Positions 10,681-22,630 of a stretch of DNA of 64,000 nucleotides are shown here, piece by piece. The first letter of the stretch is position 1. Each line of letters opens with the position of its first letter. This stretch comes from Saturnia japonica (taxonomy: Eukaryota > Arthropoda > Insecta > Lepidoptera > Saturniidae): NCBI GenBank assembly GCA_033032175.1, contig CM065321.1, positions 11,306,501-11,370,500 of the forward strand. The letters run 5' to 3'. A model generated the notes under the pieces. It did not search any database, was not told where the DNA came from, and worked only from the letters and a program-made list of their open reading frames with translations. Made by a program: the position numbers and the translations under genes.

Positions 10681-13600
10681 TTGATTCCTGGGTATACGCC
10701 ATCTGATTCCGAAACGCGACATGCATAAGCATGCTCGGTCAAGCTAATTTTAATATTTTTTATTCCTAATTTAAAATTTTATTTCTATCGCTTAATACAC
10801 TATTCGCTGAGTTTCTAAATACTAATTGTCAATGATAAAAGCGTTACTTAATAATAACAGATTAAATCTGTTATTCTCGTTTTATCTAATATTATCAAGT
10901 GAGAAATTCTTGTATATGTACATGTGATTGGTTTCTCGGAAAGGCTACAACGATTTGGATGAAACTGTATATCTAGGTAATGTTTTATCAGCTGGGTCGT
11001 CCTGATATTAAATACTGAATTGTCCAATTTTCTCTCAAACAACTTTCAAAACATGAAACAATCGATGTGATAATTATTATTACATAAAGTCAAAATTATA
11101 TAGAAACGAGCTACCCCGGCAGACGTTTTGCTCTTTCCAATAATCAATAACTCGACCGCAGCGCAACCTATCCTTTTTTTCCTGATTACTTTTCCTTGAC
11201 TATAAACAAAAATATTTATACATATCCATCCTTTGAATCGTGAGTTATTGTCTTTTTTTAGTGTTATATTGTTATAGTCTTGTGATTTGTATGTATGTAC
11301 TATTTATAGGTCTTGAGTTCGTACAAAAATCCAATCGAAAAAAGAGCATTCAATTCAATTTTTAAATTTTCCGGTAAACTTTAACAATTTGTTAAAAACT
11401 ACTAAACTAAAAATAGTCAAATTGGTTCAGCCGTTCTCAAGCGATGCTTTAACCAACGAACAGCGTTTAATTTTTATTTAAATAAGATGAATTTCAAACC
11501 AGACCTCAAGTCAAAATTTTCAAGTAATCGACTTTCCACATCACTATCACGTGTGCCAACAAAGTATAGACTAACAACAGACACCTACTTTCCAGTGTAA
11601 ATAAAATGGCGTTATTCTGCAAGTTACAGCTTTAAAGCTAGCGACGCAATAACCTTTTGCGATGTAAGACTGTAAATAGTCCTAATTTAATTTACACGTA
11701 CAACGTTATTAAATTTAAATCAACCCCTTTTCTACTGTTTATTTTTGAAATAGAATTTTTCATTGTCTTTAATTATTTAAATGATAATTTTATTGTCTTG
11801 ATTCTTTGTTTGAAAAACTCCCGTGATCTCTATATCCTCACGAAGAAGGAAATCATAACAAGAGTACACAGTAACCGTGCGATGTAATTCGTGTTTGATA
11901 AATATCATGTTGTACACAAAATTAGTAAAAATATATGTGTTTGTAAGTAACGCGTAAGAAGACAGGTATACATACTCCTTTGGGGAAAAAATAACTGAAA
12001 ATTTTATCCCGTGTGCCAATTTCATGATAAAGTTAGTCATCAATGTTAGTTCATTTTACATTTAATATCAAATTAAATGTAGCTAATATTACGTGTATTC
12101 ACATCCCTAATACTCTGTCAATCAATACTGTGTCTATGTCGTTATAAACGATAGTCATAATAAAATATGATGCCTACAACCCAAGTAGTGTTTTTAATTA
12201 TTGGATAATTCGTCAGCAATTCAGCATGCTCTCCAGCCGGTCATGCAACATCAACATGGATAGTATTAAAGGATGTGAATACAAGTAACAACTAATGTTT
12301 ATTTTAAAACGTTAAATTCTTTTTAGACAGTTATATTAAAAGTCAGTAAAATTCATTCAACATTAATATCATTGATGATTAACTTCATCATATCGCACTT
12401 TGTCACATAATATGCGCACAAATCTTAATTTTACCTTCTACTAAACGCGCCAAAAGTTCAAAAATAAAAAATCGATGACAACTTATTTCACACTAATATC
12501 GTTTAATATCAGTATCGTAAAGCAAAGAAACCATATAAATTCAATAATATCTATATATTAATACGTGAAGCAAAAACTTTCTACCCCTTTTTAAACAAAC
12601 GTATTGCGTTCACGGAAGACTGAGATTTGGCATGGTTAAAAGTTTATATGGAGAAACGAGTTCAGAAAGCTAAAATTTATCTATAATATCTGTTACTAAT
12701 ATAATAAATTAAATAAATTAATACTGCGAATCCTAACGCGACTAGTGCCATTGAACTTAGACCCTCCCGAAATATTGACATTGTCACTCAACGAAAAGTG
12801 GTGACAGCAAGTGTTGTATAGATAATTCTCATTGTTTACGTTCATGAATACTGCAAATGTCAAACAGAAAATAGTTTATGATCAAAAAGTCGCCGGTCGA
12901 ATTTGGAGCTTAGGGCGATCGCAAGTATTTATAAAACTACCTAAAACAACAAAGTGTCGCAGAAATTCAATAGGTATGTCCCCTACAAAAAAGAAATAGA
13001 ATTTAAAAAACACTGGCAATCTCCCTGTCTTACGAGGCATTACACATACTAATCCTAAACAAGCAGATGATATCACATAAACACTGTTTGCCGAGTATCA
13101 TCATAATGCACGCAAACAGGAATTCACCGAAACGCTCGTAGGTGTAACTCATCACGTCGGCATACGTCAACGCTATCGTGTACCAGATTATTGTCTTCAA
13201 CTTGATTTATAGCCATTTGGTATTTATTAATTAAAGTTATCACTTTAAAGCGCTTTATTCTAACTACATATTAAATTTTAATACCTACTATAAAAAGGAT
13301 TTCTGCTATGTAATCTGGGTCATCTCTCAAGTCTTCTTTAATCTTGATAACGCTTTTAATGTAGACAATTCGCGAGTTGACAGAATATTTAAAATTAAAG
13401 TTGATTATTTAATCGTATTGATTTATTGTTAAAAACACAAAATAAAAATAAAAACCTGGCAAAAAACATTTATTTAATTGCCCCTTGCAAAATTGAGATA
13501 TTTTTGTCTAAGTTATTTTTTTTTAATTATCTTGTACCAAGTAGCTCGAAATTGATTACTAACTGTAGAAATAGTGACATTAAAATGTTAACATAAATTT

Positions 13601-13710
13601 AAGTAAACTCAACTTTGCACGTAATACTTTTAAATCTAGTTTTTCAAGTGATAACTTCTTAGGGGATGGTAAACCGCTTCGTAACGTATCGCGTTATGGC
13701 ACCATTAATA
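10681..13710. other. AT-rich non-coding stretch
   Basis: At 11100-11490 lies a single dispersed repeat (AATTGGTTCAGCCGTTCTCA near 11420, a typical lepidopteran retroposon tail). The remaining 2.5 kb contain only short ORFs without motifs. I see no gene. Confidence 0.4.
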
Positions 13711-13790
13711 GTAGCATAGTTTCAGTCAATCCTAACAACGCGCTCATTACTGCTATAGCCAAAGTCCTAGGTTCGAACCTCGCCGGCTTC
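13711..13790 (+). repeat. tRNA-like box A/box B pair (possible SINE head)
   Basis: TAGCATAGTTTC (13711-13722) resembles box A and GGTTCGAACC (about 13768-13777) matches box B. The TTCGAAC loop is perfect but the flanking T-stem pairs poorly (two mismatches in five), and I could not form an acceptor stem, so this is unlikely to be a working tRNA gene. A pyrimidine-rich tail follows. Confidence 0.3.
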
Positions 13791-15784
13791 CCTTTCTCTC
13801 TTTCGTTTGGTCTTTTTTTTCTTTTTGATTAGTTTAAGTATCACAATTTTTATTTATTTAATAATGACGTCACACGCGTTTTTTATAGTATATTTTTAAA
13901 GCTAATCAAAAAATGTCTAATAAAGATATAATAATGAATGATTATTAATTCACGGGTATTATTTTCAACATAAAAAGTGTTTATACAACTTTTTAATAAC
14001 ATTGATAAGCCGAGACGCAAAAGATGCTGTGAAATAAAAAGATTCCTCATTATAACGAGTAAAATTTATTTAAATTTCTAAAATTATAGGTTCCAAAATA
14101 TATGTTGGTAGCCTATGTCATATACAGCTTAAATTAACTTATTATGTCAATATGTGTAGTTTTAATGACTGTGTAAAATACGTCTGTTTACTTGTATCAA
14201 TTCATTAAATATTGTTTCTAGTACGATGTCAAGCCGACGTAAGCCATCGCTATCATGTGTCGCGTATGTTGTCTTCATGATTTACATGAGTTTGTACAGG
14301 GTTGTCACGCAGAATTTAATTTATTCATAATTATAAATAATTTTTTTGAGAAAATAAATTCCCTAAGTAATATTATAAACTCTAAAGTGAGTTCGTTTGT
14401 TAGTCGATCACGCAAAAATCGCTAAACGGAGTGCGTTGAAATTTACCACACAGATATATTATAACTCGGATTAAGACATTTTTTTTTTTTACACGAACAA
14501 AGCTATGTGCGTAGGTAGTTAACAATAAAGTGTGATTTGCCTTATTTTAAGAAACTGTATTTATCATAACATCGTGTTTTGATCAAGCAACGACCCAGTT
14601 TCCATAAAAAAATATAGAATACTCTCTGGCCTCGCAGACGTTGAAAAAACAGTTCAATTTAAGTACAAACTTTAATGATGATCATTCAAACGGTGTTATA
14701 GTTTATCAATCCCATATATATCAACATCCATTTTTATACACGACTGGCAACGTGTTAAATTTATTCAACTAACTACATAACGCGCCGCCGCTAACGTATC
14801 CGTATAGTAGTGTATCTTTGTTCCCAGTGTTCTCACCACCCGTACTTGCCTATAACTTTTCGTGAGCTTTGCTTGACTTTCATAGTTACTGCTTCGCTCC
14901 TTAATGTCGTAGCAATAAGGTATGTAGTACATAACCATCATTAAAAATTTGGATATTAACCCCAAAAATATTTTTTCAAATCTAAGTGGTACTTTCAGAG
15001 ATAAGCGCGTTCAAACAAACAATAGTAGTTATATAGTATAGTCGTCTTTAGATTTAACTTTAGATGCTAGTTTATTTTCAATACCTTTTATGTTAACATA
15101 ATCGAATAAGAAATTAAAAATTTAATAATACAATCGAGATCCCAAAACAATTAGGAACGTAGAACCCAGAGTTTAACATACTGACAACCTTGATTGCAAT
15201 CGCCGGACCATCTTGGCGCAACCTAATCAGAACATTGTGTAAATTCCAACAATAACAATTTGCTTTGTTGAGCTTAATTAATGATATTAATAATCTAATC
15301 AGATTACGTCACACGACATCCCCAAATTTATCGCTTTCAAAATGGCATTTCCAGATAGATATATCAAATTATACTGTTATCGCTATGGGGAGTGAAAATG
15401 GTGTTACATTTTACTTAAATAATGTATTCATATTTAGTGATAAAAAATCAAACAAAGTCACTATACTGATAGTCGCTATACTGTGGTCGTATGTACAGTA
15501 TTCAGCCGATAGGGTTACCAATTGATGTTATTAAATGAACGCGAATTCCAGAAAATTCGTTAGTTTGGTATTTTAGATGCCGAGACTCAAATCTGGACGT
15601 CGAACCACTCGACAACCGCATCTAATTGTTCCATCCCATTTAGTGTAAAACAAATTATTGGTTGAAAATGTTGAAGAGATGAAAATTTATTTAAACTCAC
15701 GAGGGAAACTGCCCAATGTGAATGCACTTTCAAATTCAATTAGAATATAATCAACTTTAAATCTAATTAATATAATAAAATTAC
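13791..15784. other. AT-rich non-coding stretch
   Basis: Carries a dispersed-repeat tail near 14440 (AATTTACCACACAGATATAT) and another near 15005 (AAGCGCGTTCAAACAAACAA). The 86-codon ORF at 15265-15525 has no recognised motif. No gene called. Confidence 0.4.
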
Positions 15785-16015
15785 GCAAGCGCGCGCGGAT
15801 AAAGCAGTTCGGGGGGGCCTAAATTTCCGACTTACGTAACAAAAATCAATATTAAAAGCTAGCTGAGAGTCAAAGTCTAATGTTAGATAGGCTATACTAT
15901 TTCTGGTGAGTCTGACTATGATATACAACAAGAATTTTTCGAATCCGAGTAGTAGTTCCAGAGATTAACGTGTTTAAACAAACAAAATAATACTCATCTG
16001 CTTTATTATATTATA
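15785..16015. repeat. Dispersed ~230-bp repeat, copy 1
   Basis: Shares an ordered series of blocks with 53040-53255: GATAAAGCAGTTCGG, AAAAGCTAGCTGAGAGT, GAATCTGACTAT-like and GTGTTTAAACAAACAAA, ending CTTTATTATAT. Same orientation in both. Family unknown, no coding. Confidence 0.55.
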
Positions 16016-16484
16016 AATAAAGGTAATGTATTACTAAATACTTATACAGTTTAAGTTTCTTGCCAGCTTTTCTCGATGACTTTGATGTTTTCCTGGTATT
16101 AAGGAGCAGTGACACCAGTACTAACTAGCAAGAGCTGATTCCTGCATGGCTTTTGACTAGAAAGCAGGAATGAGTTACACCGGCCATTGTACTGCGGTGT
16201 GGAATACATGTAGGAGAAACCACCACACTATCATATTTCGTAAAACAGGAGCAATGAAAATGACAATTGCTCCACCGACAAGAGCTGAGCTCTTAATTTT
16301 TAACATTGATAAGTGCCTTCTGGGGTCTAAATTGAAAGAAGTATTTTTGATTTTTAAAATCCGGGCTAATTTCGACTGCCTAAACTCCACCACCGAATCT
16401 ATGCCTGCCGTAATCAGCAGTGTGCGAGTTTTTGATGTAAATTGTAAAGTGTGTTTGGTAAAATACACATACTTAATATATTCA
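16016..16484. other. Spacer with overlapping small ORFs
   Basis: A 110-codon plus ORF (16170-16502) and a 97-codon minus ORF (16175-16468) overlap almost fully. Neither shows a motif, signal peptide or good codon pattern, so I do not call a gene. Confidence 0.35.
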
Positions 16485-16675
16485 TCTATTTATATAAAAT
16501 GATTGAGGTCTGCCGTTGTGTGCGCATCACACAAAAACTACGGGATAGATTTTGATCAATTTCTTTTTTGTTCTACCCCTTAGGTATTTGGTCCTTATAT
16601 AAATAAAAATTATAACGATATTTTCATAGACAATAATTATGTAGATATCGCGTGCGGAGCCGCAGGCACAACTAG
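16485..16675 (+). mobile_element. Short Helitron-like element (mini family)
   Basis: Starts A^TCTATTTATATAAAATGA and ends GGAGCCGCAGGCACAACTAG^T (CTAG 16672-16675). It shares TGCGCATCACACAAAAACTA with the copies at 29085, 45954 and 61889. 191 bp, no ORF. Confidence 0.65.
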
Positions 16676-16950
16676 TAAGTAATAAAAGACAAACATTCAT
16701 ATATAAAAGAAAATACTACAAACGACTGACTAACTTCAGTTTTATTTAGGAAGATTAGACATTTCCATAGACTAAATTGGACACTTAACACCATATTAGG
16801 TGTATGTGCCCGTGGGCGGGTACATCCTGATGAAATAAATAAAAATAACATACATTGACATGCATCTATCTTTGTCATCATCTCCTTCCGTCTGTATCTT
16901 TTGCAAGTTACTGCCAATAAATACCCTTTAGGTGTTACCATCTTGAGCCG

Positions 16951-16985
16951 GAGTTCCGATTTGGTCACTGTTGCGAACGGACGTG
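16951..16985 (+). promoter_or_regulatory. Internal Pol II promoter of the LINE: Inr plus DPE
   Basis: The element begins GAGTTC. Taking A16952 as +1 gives an initiator-like A(+1)GTT, and GGACGT at 16979-16984 lies at exactly +28 to +33 and matches the downstream promoter element RGWYVT in every position. Jockey and I elements are known to use such promoters, which let the full transcript carry its own start. The extra G16951 before +1 could be a copied cap nucleotide. Confidence 0.65.
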
Positions 16986-17573
16986 TCGCTCCGTTTTCAA
17001 TTTTGACCATCACGTGACTTAATTGTTGCGATCTTATATTTGGAATTTATTTCAAATATATTGTTGCAATTACGACGTAAACCAACTGGTGTCTAACGCT
17101 CGCGTGGTAAACCGCACTTTTCGGTGCGACTTGCTTGTTTTTTTTTTTTTTTTGTAAATCCACGGTTTTGTGGTCACTTGCTGGATACCTGACGGTGCCA
17201 ACGAAGGCAAGTGGGGCGTGACCCGAGCAGCCCGCTGGTTGTCTCCTTCAGAGGCAAACAGCCAGACTCGGACGGGCCTGGGAATCTAGGCCTTTGCGGT
17301 TATCGCATAGTCTTGCCCCAGGTGTCTCCTGCCAAACCTTCCGATCCTGCACACTCCATCCCCGGGAACCTGTTTGGGCCTAGCCCGGTTTAATTACCGG
17401 TCTGCGTCTTCGGCCCCGGGCTTGTTAGGGCTCCTTAGGGTTGATAGGTCCTTCCTGTGTGTCATTGCACCTTGACAACAGGTCTCTTGCCGACTCCGAT
17501 AGTCTTTTAAATATTTTGGCGCACCCCCCTGCCCCTAAGGCAGGGAGGCCTTTAAATTTAAAATTAAATAAAA

Positions 17574-19487
17574 ATGTCCCACTGTCCTCCCTCTTCTGCC
17601 GCCATGGCAAATAACGTTGCCGACCTGGCCACTTGCATAGGCAAGTTGCAAGCCAGGATGAAAGCGCTGGAGTTTCAATACCAGCGCTATCAAAATTTCG
17701 TCGTATTACGGTGTCCCTCTCTAGACGAGGAATACCGTAATCTACCTGAGAACGCCTGCGTGCGTCGCACCGCTGCGACCGCGACCCGTCATGAGGCCGT
17801 TTCAGGTAGCGAGGCGGCCGCTTCAGGTAGCAAGGCGGCCGATGACGTCACGGCCGCGACCGTTACATCCACTGGCGCCGCGCCAGTCGGCGTCGCGCCC
17901 AAACGTCCCGCGCGCAGCGTTACGCGCCTGTCCGCCGCGTCATCCGGGGCCATGGCCGCGCCTACGGCCACGCCCCCTGTCCCGACTAGCCAATCGCGCG
18001 GGTCAAGCCCCGCCTCCGTCAGGCGAGGGCCGCGAAATTCGCGGTCACAATCTAGGGTTACCAAAAATAGTCCGTACGTCCGTCCCGCGCGATCCACGGA
18101 AACCGCGTTAAAGACGAAAAATTCGTTTTCGGCCCTTCCGGTCGAACAAGACTCGCCCGCGAATCCGGATCCATCTCCGGAGATGGATACCGAGAACGAC
18201 GGCTTCACCGTCGTGGCGTCGCGTAAGCGAACGGCGCGTAGCAGTCCGACTGCTCAACCGGCGCCTAAGGTAATAGCTAAGGCAGTAGTCAGGGGCGCCG
18301 CCGCCCCCGCGTCCTCCCAGCTCCCCGCGCCCGCCGGCGGGAAAAAAGAGCGTGCCCCACCTCCAATCATAATCCGGGACAAGGCAGCCTGGATGGGAGT
18401 CTGCAATGAGATGCGCAGACTCAAACTCGACTACCACAAGGCTAGAAACATAGTCAACGGGATTTCTATTTCGGTGAGTTCTTCGGAAACTCACCGTAAA
18501 CTAACCACCCTCCTCCGGCAGAAAGGTCTGCAATTTTATACGTATTCGCTCGCGGAGGAGCGCGTCCTCCGAGTGGTCATCCGCCGCATTCCGGTGGAGC
18601 TCGACCCGTCGGAGGTGTGCTCCTCGCTCAAGGAGCAAAGTTATCCCATCCGGGAAGTACACCGGATGTACAGTAAAGATAAGCGGCCACTACAAATGGT
18701 AGTGGCCATATTGGACCTTTCCCCCGAGGGAAAGGCCATCTTCCAGCTAGAGACGGTGTGCGGGCTCTCCGGGATTAACGTGGAGCCCCCACACAAAAAC
18801 CACCAGCCTGCGCAGTGCCACAACTGCCAGCTGTACGGGCACGCTGCCCGTAACTGTCATTCTCGTCCGCGGTGCGTAAAGTGCCGAGAGGACCACCCCA
18901 CAAGGGAGTGCACGCGCGAGCGTGACTCCGTCGTCCCCCCGAGCTGCGTGTTATGCGGGGAGGAGGGGCATCCCGCGAATTATCGCGGTTGCCCCAAGGC
19001 CCCGCGTACCACGCGGCCACGCACGCAGAGGCAGGCGGCCCCCCGGGCGGCGCCCCCCACCTCAGCCATCAAAGCGCAACCACCGCTGGCGTCAGGGGAA
19101 TTTCCCGCGCTGCCGGTCCCGCGCCAGTCCCCGGCCACCGCCGGCCTCTCCGCACCCCGCGCGGTGCAACCGCAACCCGTGCGTTCATCGCAGAACGCAT
19201 GGGGCCCCCGTCGCCCCAATCCACAGCCCCTTATGGCTATGGATATTCCCGCGCCCCGCGCGCCTGCGCCCCGCGCGCCCGCTAACGCTGTCGTTAATAG
19301 TAACGACTTAATGATACTGCTCCTTCGCGAGCACGATATCCGCGAGCTCATTGACTACAATGACCATCTGGAGCGCTTCGGTCTCATCAAGACCGCTTGC
19401 GCGTTCCCCCGCCTCTCAGAGACACTACAACGTCTCGACCGTGAGGCGTGTAATAATAACTTAGGGCCTTTCAATGGCAAAGTTTAA
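17574..19487 (+). CDS. Jockey-type LINE ORF1 (gag-like nucleic-acid binding protein)
   Basis: 637 codons from an ATG at 17574. A second Met, in a better context, follows at codon 11. The N-terminal 270 residues are Ala/Pro/Ser/Arg-rich and probably disordered. The middle carries a conserved gag-like region (DYHKARNIVNGISI onward). Near residues 405-460 come three zinc knuckles: CX2CX4HX4C (CHNCQLYGHAARNC), CX2CX3HX4C (CVKCREDHPTREC) and CX2CX4HX6C (CVLCGEEGHPANYRGC). Such proteins bind the element RNA and form the particle that returns it to the chromosome. The stop overlaps the ORF2 start by 14 nt. No break is seen. Confidence 0.9.
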   Translation: MSHCPPSSAAMANNVADLATCIGKLQARMKALEFQYQRYQNFVVLRCPSLDEEYRNLPENACVRRTAATATRHEAVSGSEAAASGSKAADDVTAATVTSTGAAPVGVAPKRPARSVTRLSAASSGAMAAPTATPPVPTSQSRGSSPASVRRGPRNSRSQSRVTKNSPYVRPARSTETALKTKNSFSALPVEQDSPANPDPSPEMDTENDGFTVVASRKRTARSSPTAQPAPKVIAKAVVRGAAAPASSQLPAPAGGKKERAPPPIIIRDKAAWMGVCNEMRRLKLDYHKARNIVNGISISVSSSETHRKLTTLLRQKGLQFYTYSLAEERVLRVVIRRIPVELDPSEVCSSLKEQSYPIREVHRMYSKDKRPLQMVVAILDLSPEGKAIFQLETVCGLSGINVEPPHKNHQPAQCHNCQLYGHAARNCHSRPRCVKCREDHPTRECTRERDSVVPPSCVLCGEEGHPANYRGCPKAPRTTRPRTQRQAAPRAAPPTSAIKAQPPLASGEFPALPVPRQSPATAGLSAPRAVQPQPVRSSQNAWGPRRPNPQPLMAMDIPAPRAPAPRAPANAVVNSNDLMILLLREHDIRELIDYNDHLERFGLIKTACAFPRLSETLQRLDREACNNNLGPFNGKV

Positions 19488-22368
19488 ACCGAAAGCGTTA
19501 AATCTTTCGTTTTTTAACGCACGGAACCTATATCCGCAGCGTGATCTCGTCGCGACCTTTCTTAAAGATCACCAAGTAGATGTTCTTTTAGTGCAGGAGA
19601 CGCTCTTAAAGCGTGCTAAACGTGATCCGAAAATCGCGAACTACAATATTGTAAGAAATGACCGGGCCGGCCGCGGGGGCGGCACTCTCATTTATTACAA
19701 ACGATCGTTATATTGTACGCCGGTAGATCCTCCGATACTTACCAATATGGAAGTATCCGTATGTAGACTAGGAATGACCGACCACCCGTCCATAACGTTA
19801 GTCTCAGTTTATCTCTCGCCGAGGAAAGAGCCTCTCAGGTCTGACCTAGAAAAGCTACTTTCGCTCGGTGAATCGGTCATTATAGCGGGTGACCTCAATT
19901 GTGGACACACTTCGTTTGGCAATTGGAGAGACTCCAGTAATGGGGTTAAACTCGAAGAGCTAACGAACGTGCTAAACTTTGATGTCATAGCGCCACCCAC
20001 TCCCACCCACTTTCAAGACAACTGTATGCCGACAGTGCTTGATGTAGCTCTCATTAAAGGTATCGCGCTTCGGTTACGACTCATTCGGGTCGTACACGAG
20101 CTCGACTCCGACCACCGTCCGGTCATCATGCAGCTAGGTCAACCAGACGACTCTAGCCCTCCTTCGGTCCAAGTGGTTGACTATGCCAAGCTAAAACATT
20201 ATCTTGCGGACAGGCCGTCCTCGTCCAGCTTAGATAGGATCCCGGACGTATTGGGGTCCGTTGCGGACGTAGATCTCGCGATCGATTCCCTGGTCGACCA
20301 CCTGCAGGCCGGCATCGGAGAGGCCTCGAGAGAGGTCGAAGAGGCGAGCGATCGCCGCTTCGTACTCCCTGCCGACGTGCGGGCGTTGTTGACGGAAAAG
20401 AACGCGGCGACTCGTGCGCACGACCACTATCCGACCGAGGAAAACCGCGCACGTTTACGCGCACTTCAAAGATCGGTTAGAGCCCGTATATTAGAACTCA
20501 GAAGTCACAGATGGGACGCCCTCGTCGAAGGGCTAAGGCCGTCGCATCTGGCTTACTGGAAATTAGCTCACAGCCTCAAAATAGAGGCTTCTTATCTTAT
20601 GCCCCCCCTCGAGAGGGGTCCCGGTATACCGCTCGCCTTCGATAGCAGCGACAAGGCGGAGTGCCTCGCCACTTGTTTGGAGAGCCAGTGCTCTCCGAAC
20701 AGTGTCGATGCAAATACCGACCGGGTCGAGGGTATCGATGGATGCGTGCGGGAGCTGGATAAGCTCCCCGCGACAGACTCCCTGTCCCCAGTCACGTCTG
20801 AGGAGGTTCTTTCCATTATAAAAAGCCTTAAGCTTAGAAAAGCACCAGGTCCCGACGGGATCAGGAATGAAGTACTTAGACTTCTTCCCGATCGCCTCAT
20901 AGCTCTTCTGGTCTGCATCTTCAATGTAGCCATAGCCCACTGCCATTTTCCAGCCGCCTGGAAAAAGGCCATAGTCATAGGTATCCGTAAGCCCGGCAAG
21001 AGCGCGTCGCTTCCCGACAGCTATCGCCCGATCAGTCTCCTAAATACTTTAGGGAAAATGTACGAGCAGATCCTTCTGAACCGTCTCAAGTCAGTAATAG
21101 AGGAGAAAGACCTCTATCCGCCTGAGCAATTCGGTTTCCGTGCTAGATATTCTTGCACTCATCAAGTACACCGCCTCACGGAGCACGTTGCATTTAATTT
21201 TGCTGAATTATATAAACCCCGCCGTACACTTGCGGTCTTTTTCGACGTTGCCAAGGCCTTCGATAAGGTCTGGCACGAGGGATTGATCTACAAGTTGTAT
21301 CACTTTGAAGTCCCCGATAGGCTAATTAAAATAATTCGCGACTATCTAACAGATCGCACCTTTCGCTATAGAGTGGAAGGTGAATTGTCCACGCCCCGTC
21401 CAATACGCTCAGGCGTTCCCCAAGGTTCGATCCTGGCTCCTAGCCTATTTAACCTGTACGTCAGTGACCTACCTCGACTCCCGGAGGTCGAGGTAGGGCT
21501 ATACGCTGACGATACAGTCTTATATGCCTCAGATAGGAATAGATCCCACCTCAGACACAAAGTCCAACGCTCCGTGACCACTCTCGGGAAGTGGTTTAAC
21601 GAGTGGCGTATAGCCGTTAATCCCTCGAAGAGCGCCGCGATGCTCTTCGATGCGGATTCGTCACAGATACCGTGGAAGCTTAAACCTGTTAAGCTCTACG
21701 ATAATCCGATTCCGTATGTAAGAGAGACCAAATATCTAGGGGTAACCCTAGATAGTAGGCTCTCTTTTAGACCCCACATCCGTAAGGTTAGGAACAGGGC
21801 CGCGTGGGTCCTGGGCCGGTTGCATCCTCTGTTGTGTTCGGTGAGTAAAATGTCCACGCGACATAAGCTCACGCTCTACAAGACGTGTATTCGACCAATT
21901 TTGACATACAGTTGCGCCGTGTTCGCACATATGTCCGAGTCGAGTTTCAAACGGTTACAATCGATACAGAATAGGTTCCTCTATCGTCTCACCGGGGCCC
22001 CGTGGTATGTTCGAAGCGTAGATCTCCATAGAGATATGGAGCTTCCTTCGATACATGCCTACGTTAAACAGCTCTCCCGTTCGTATTTCGACACCGCGTC
22101 GAACCACGCGAATCCGTTAATAAAAACAGCCGCCACTTATGTTCCGGCACCCACGGACATCCGGTGCAAACGCCGGCCGCGCAATATTTTTATTGATCCC
22201 GACGATCACATCGAAAATTCGAATAAATATTACACATCCGTCTCTCCAAACAGAGCGTGCCAGCGCCCACGCCCGCGTAACCACCGTTCTCTCCGCAGAG
22301 GGCGGGCGGTCAATTTCGCTCCAGCACACCCGTCACGTCCACCCTCTCTAGCGGTAACCCAAGCCTAG
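19474..22368 (+). CDS. Jockey-type LINE ORF2 (AP-type endonuclease and reverse transcriptase)
   Basis: 964 codons, starting in the frame +1 to ORF1 and overlapping it by 14 nt, which suggests reinitiation. The N-terminal APE-like endonuclease shows VQET, AGDLNCGH and a terminal SDHRPV, all catalytic motifs present. The RT domain shows RKAPGPDGI, FFDVAKAFDKVWH (motif A), SGVPQGSILAPSLFN (motif B), LYADDTVLY (catalytic motif C, YADD) and KYLGVTLD (motif E area). The enzyme nicks chromosomal DNA and primes cDNA synthesis from the 3' end of the element RNA. The length is usual for the clade. The basic C-terminus (RPRNHRSLRRGRA) is ordinary. The ORF is unbroken. Confidence 0.93.
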   Translation: MAKFKPKALNLSFFNARNLYPQRDLVATFLKDHQVDVLLVQETLLKRAKRDPKIANYNIVRNDRAGRGGGTLIYYKRSLYCTPVDPPILTNMEVSVCRLGMTDHPSITLVSVYLSPRKEPLRSDLEKLLSLGESVIIAGDLNCGHTSFGNWRDSSNGVKLEELTNVLNFDVIAPPTPTHFQDNCMPTVLDVALIKGIALRLRLIRVVHELDSDHRPVIMQLGQPDDSSPPSVQVVDYAKLKHYLADRPSSSSLDRIPDVLGSVADVDLAIDSLVDHLQAGIGEASREVEEASDRRFVLPADVRALLTEKNAATRAHDHYPTEENRARLRALQRSVRARILELRSHRWDALVEGLRPSHLAYWKLAHSLKIEASYLMPPLERGPGIPLAFDSSDKAECLATCLESQCSPNSVDANTDRVEGIDGCVRELDKLPATDSLSPVTSEEVLSIIKSLKLRKAPGPDGIRNEVLRLLPDRLIALLVCIFNVAIAHCHFPAAWKKAIVIGIRKPGKSASLPDSYRPISLLNTLGKMYEQILLNRLKSVIEEKDLYPPEQFGFRARYSCTHQVHRLTEHVAFNFAELYKPRRTLAVFFDVAKAFDKVWHEGLIYKLYHFEVPDRLIKIIRDYLTDRTFRYRVEGELSTPRPIRSGVPQGSILAPSLFNLYVSDLPRLPEVEVGLYADDTVLYASDRNRSHLRHKVQRSVTTLGKWFNEWRIAVNPSKSAAMLFDADSSQIPWKLKPVKLYDNPIPYVRETKYLGVTLDSRLSFRPHIRKVRNRAAWVLGRLHPLLCSVSKMSTRHKLTLYKTCIRPILTYSCAVFAHMSESSFKRLQSIQNRFLYRLTGAPWYVRSVDLHRDMELPSIHAYVKQLSRSYFDTASNHANPLIKTAATYVPAPTDIRCKRRPRNIFIDPDDHIENSNKYYTSVSPNRACQRPRPRNHRSLRRGRAVNFAPAHPSRPPSLAVTQA

Positions 22369-22610
22369 GTCCGTTCCTCGGTGTGAAACCCTTGGGTCAG
22401 GCAACCGCCCGCGCGATACAAGTGACACTGTACGTGCATCACTTAGCTACCTACATACAACACTACACACGTATGAACATACACACGTGCACACCACACA
22501 GGTACATAGGTTCTGTGAGGGACCTTTTTTTTCTTTTTTTACGCTAGTTAGTTAGCGCTAGTTAGTGTAGAAACATTCCGATTATTGAATACACATACGC
22601 ACGGTTCCTT

Positions 22611-22630
22611 CCTTCCTCCCAGGAGGAAGG
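22611..22630 (+). repeat. Perfect hairpin in the LINE 3' UTR
   Basis: CCTTCCTCC, a CA loop, then GGAGGAAGG: a 9-bp perfect stem in the LINE 3' UTR, with further possible pairing GTTC/GAAC outside. It could be a reverse transcriptase recognition structure, but this is inference. Confidence 0.5.

Noticed and set aside
13711..13790. A functional tRNA gene
   Set aside because: Box A and B are recognisable but the T-stem has mismatches and no acceptor stem or anticodon arm could be built.
16672..17013. A 113-codon minus-strand gene
   Set aside because: It crosses the left junction of the Jockey LINE (16950/16951), so the ORF is a by-product of the insertion.
17789..19351. Several long ORFs on other frames over LINE ORF1
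   Set aside because: They are shadows in G+C-rich codons. The zinc-knuckle frame is the real one.
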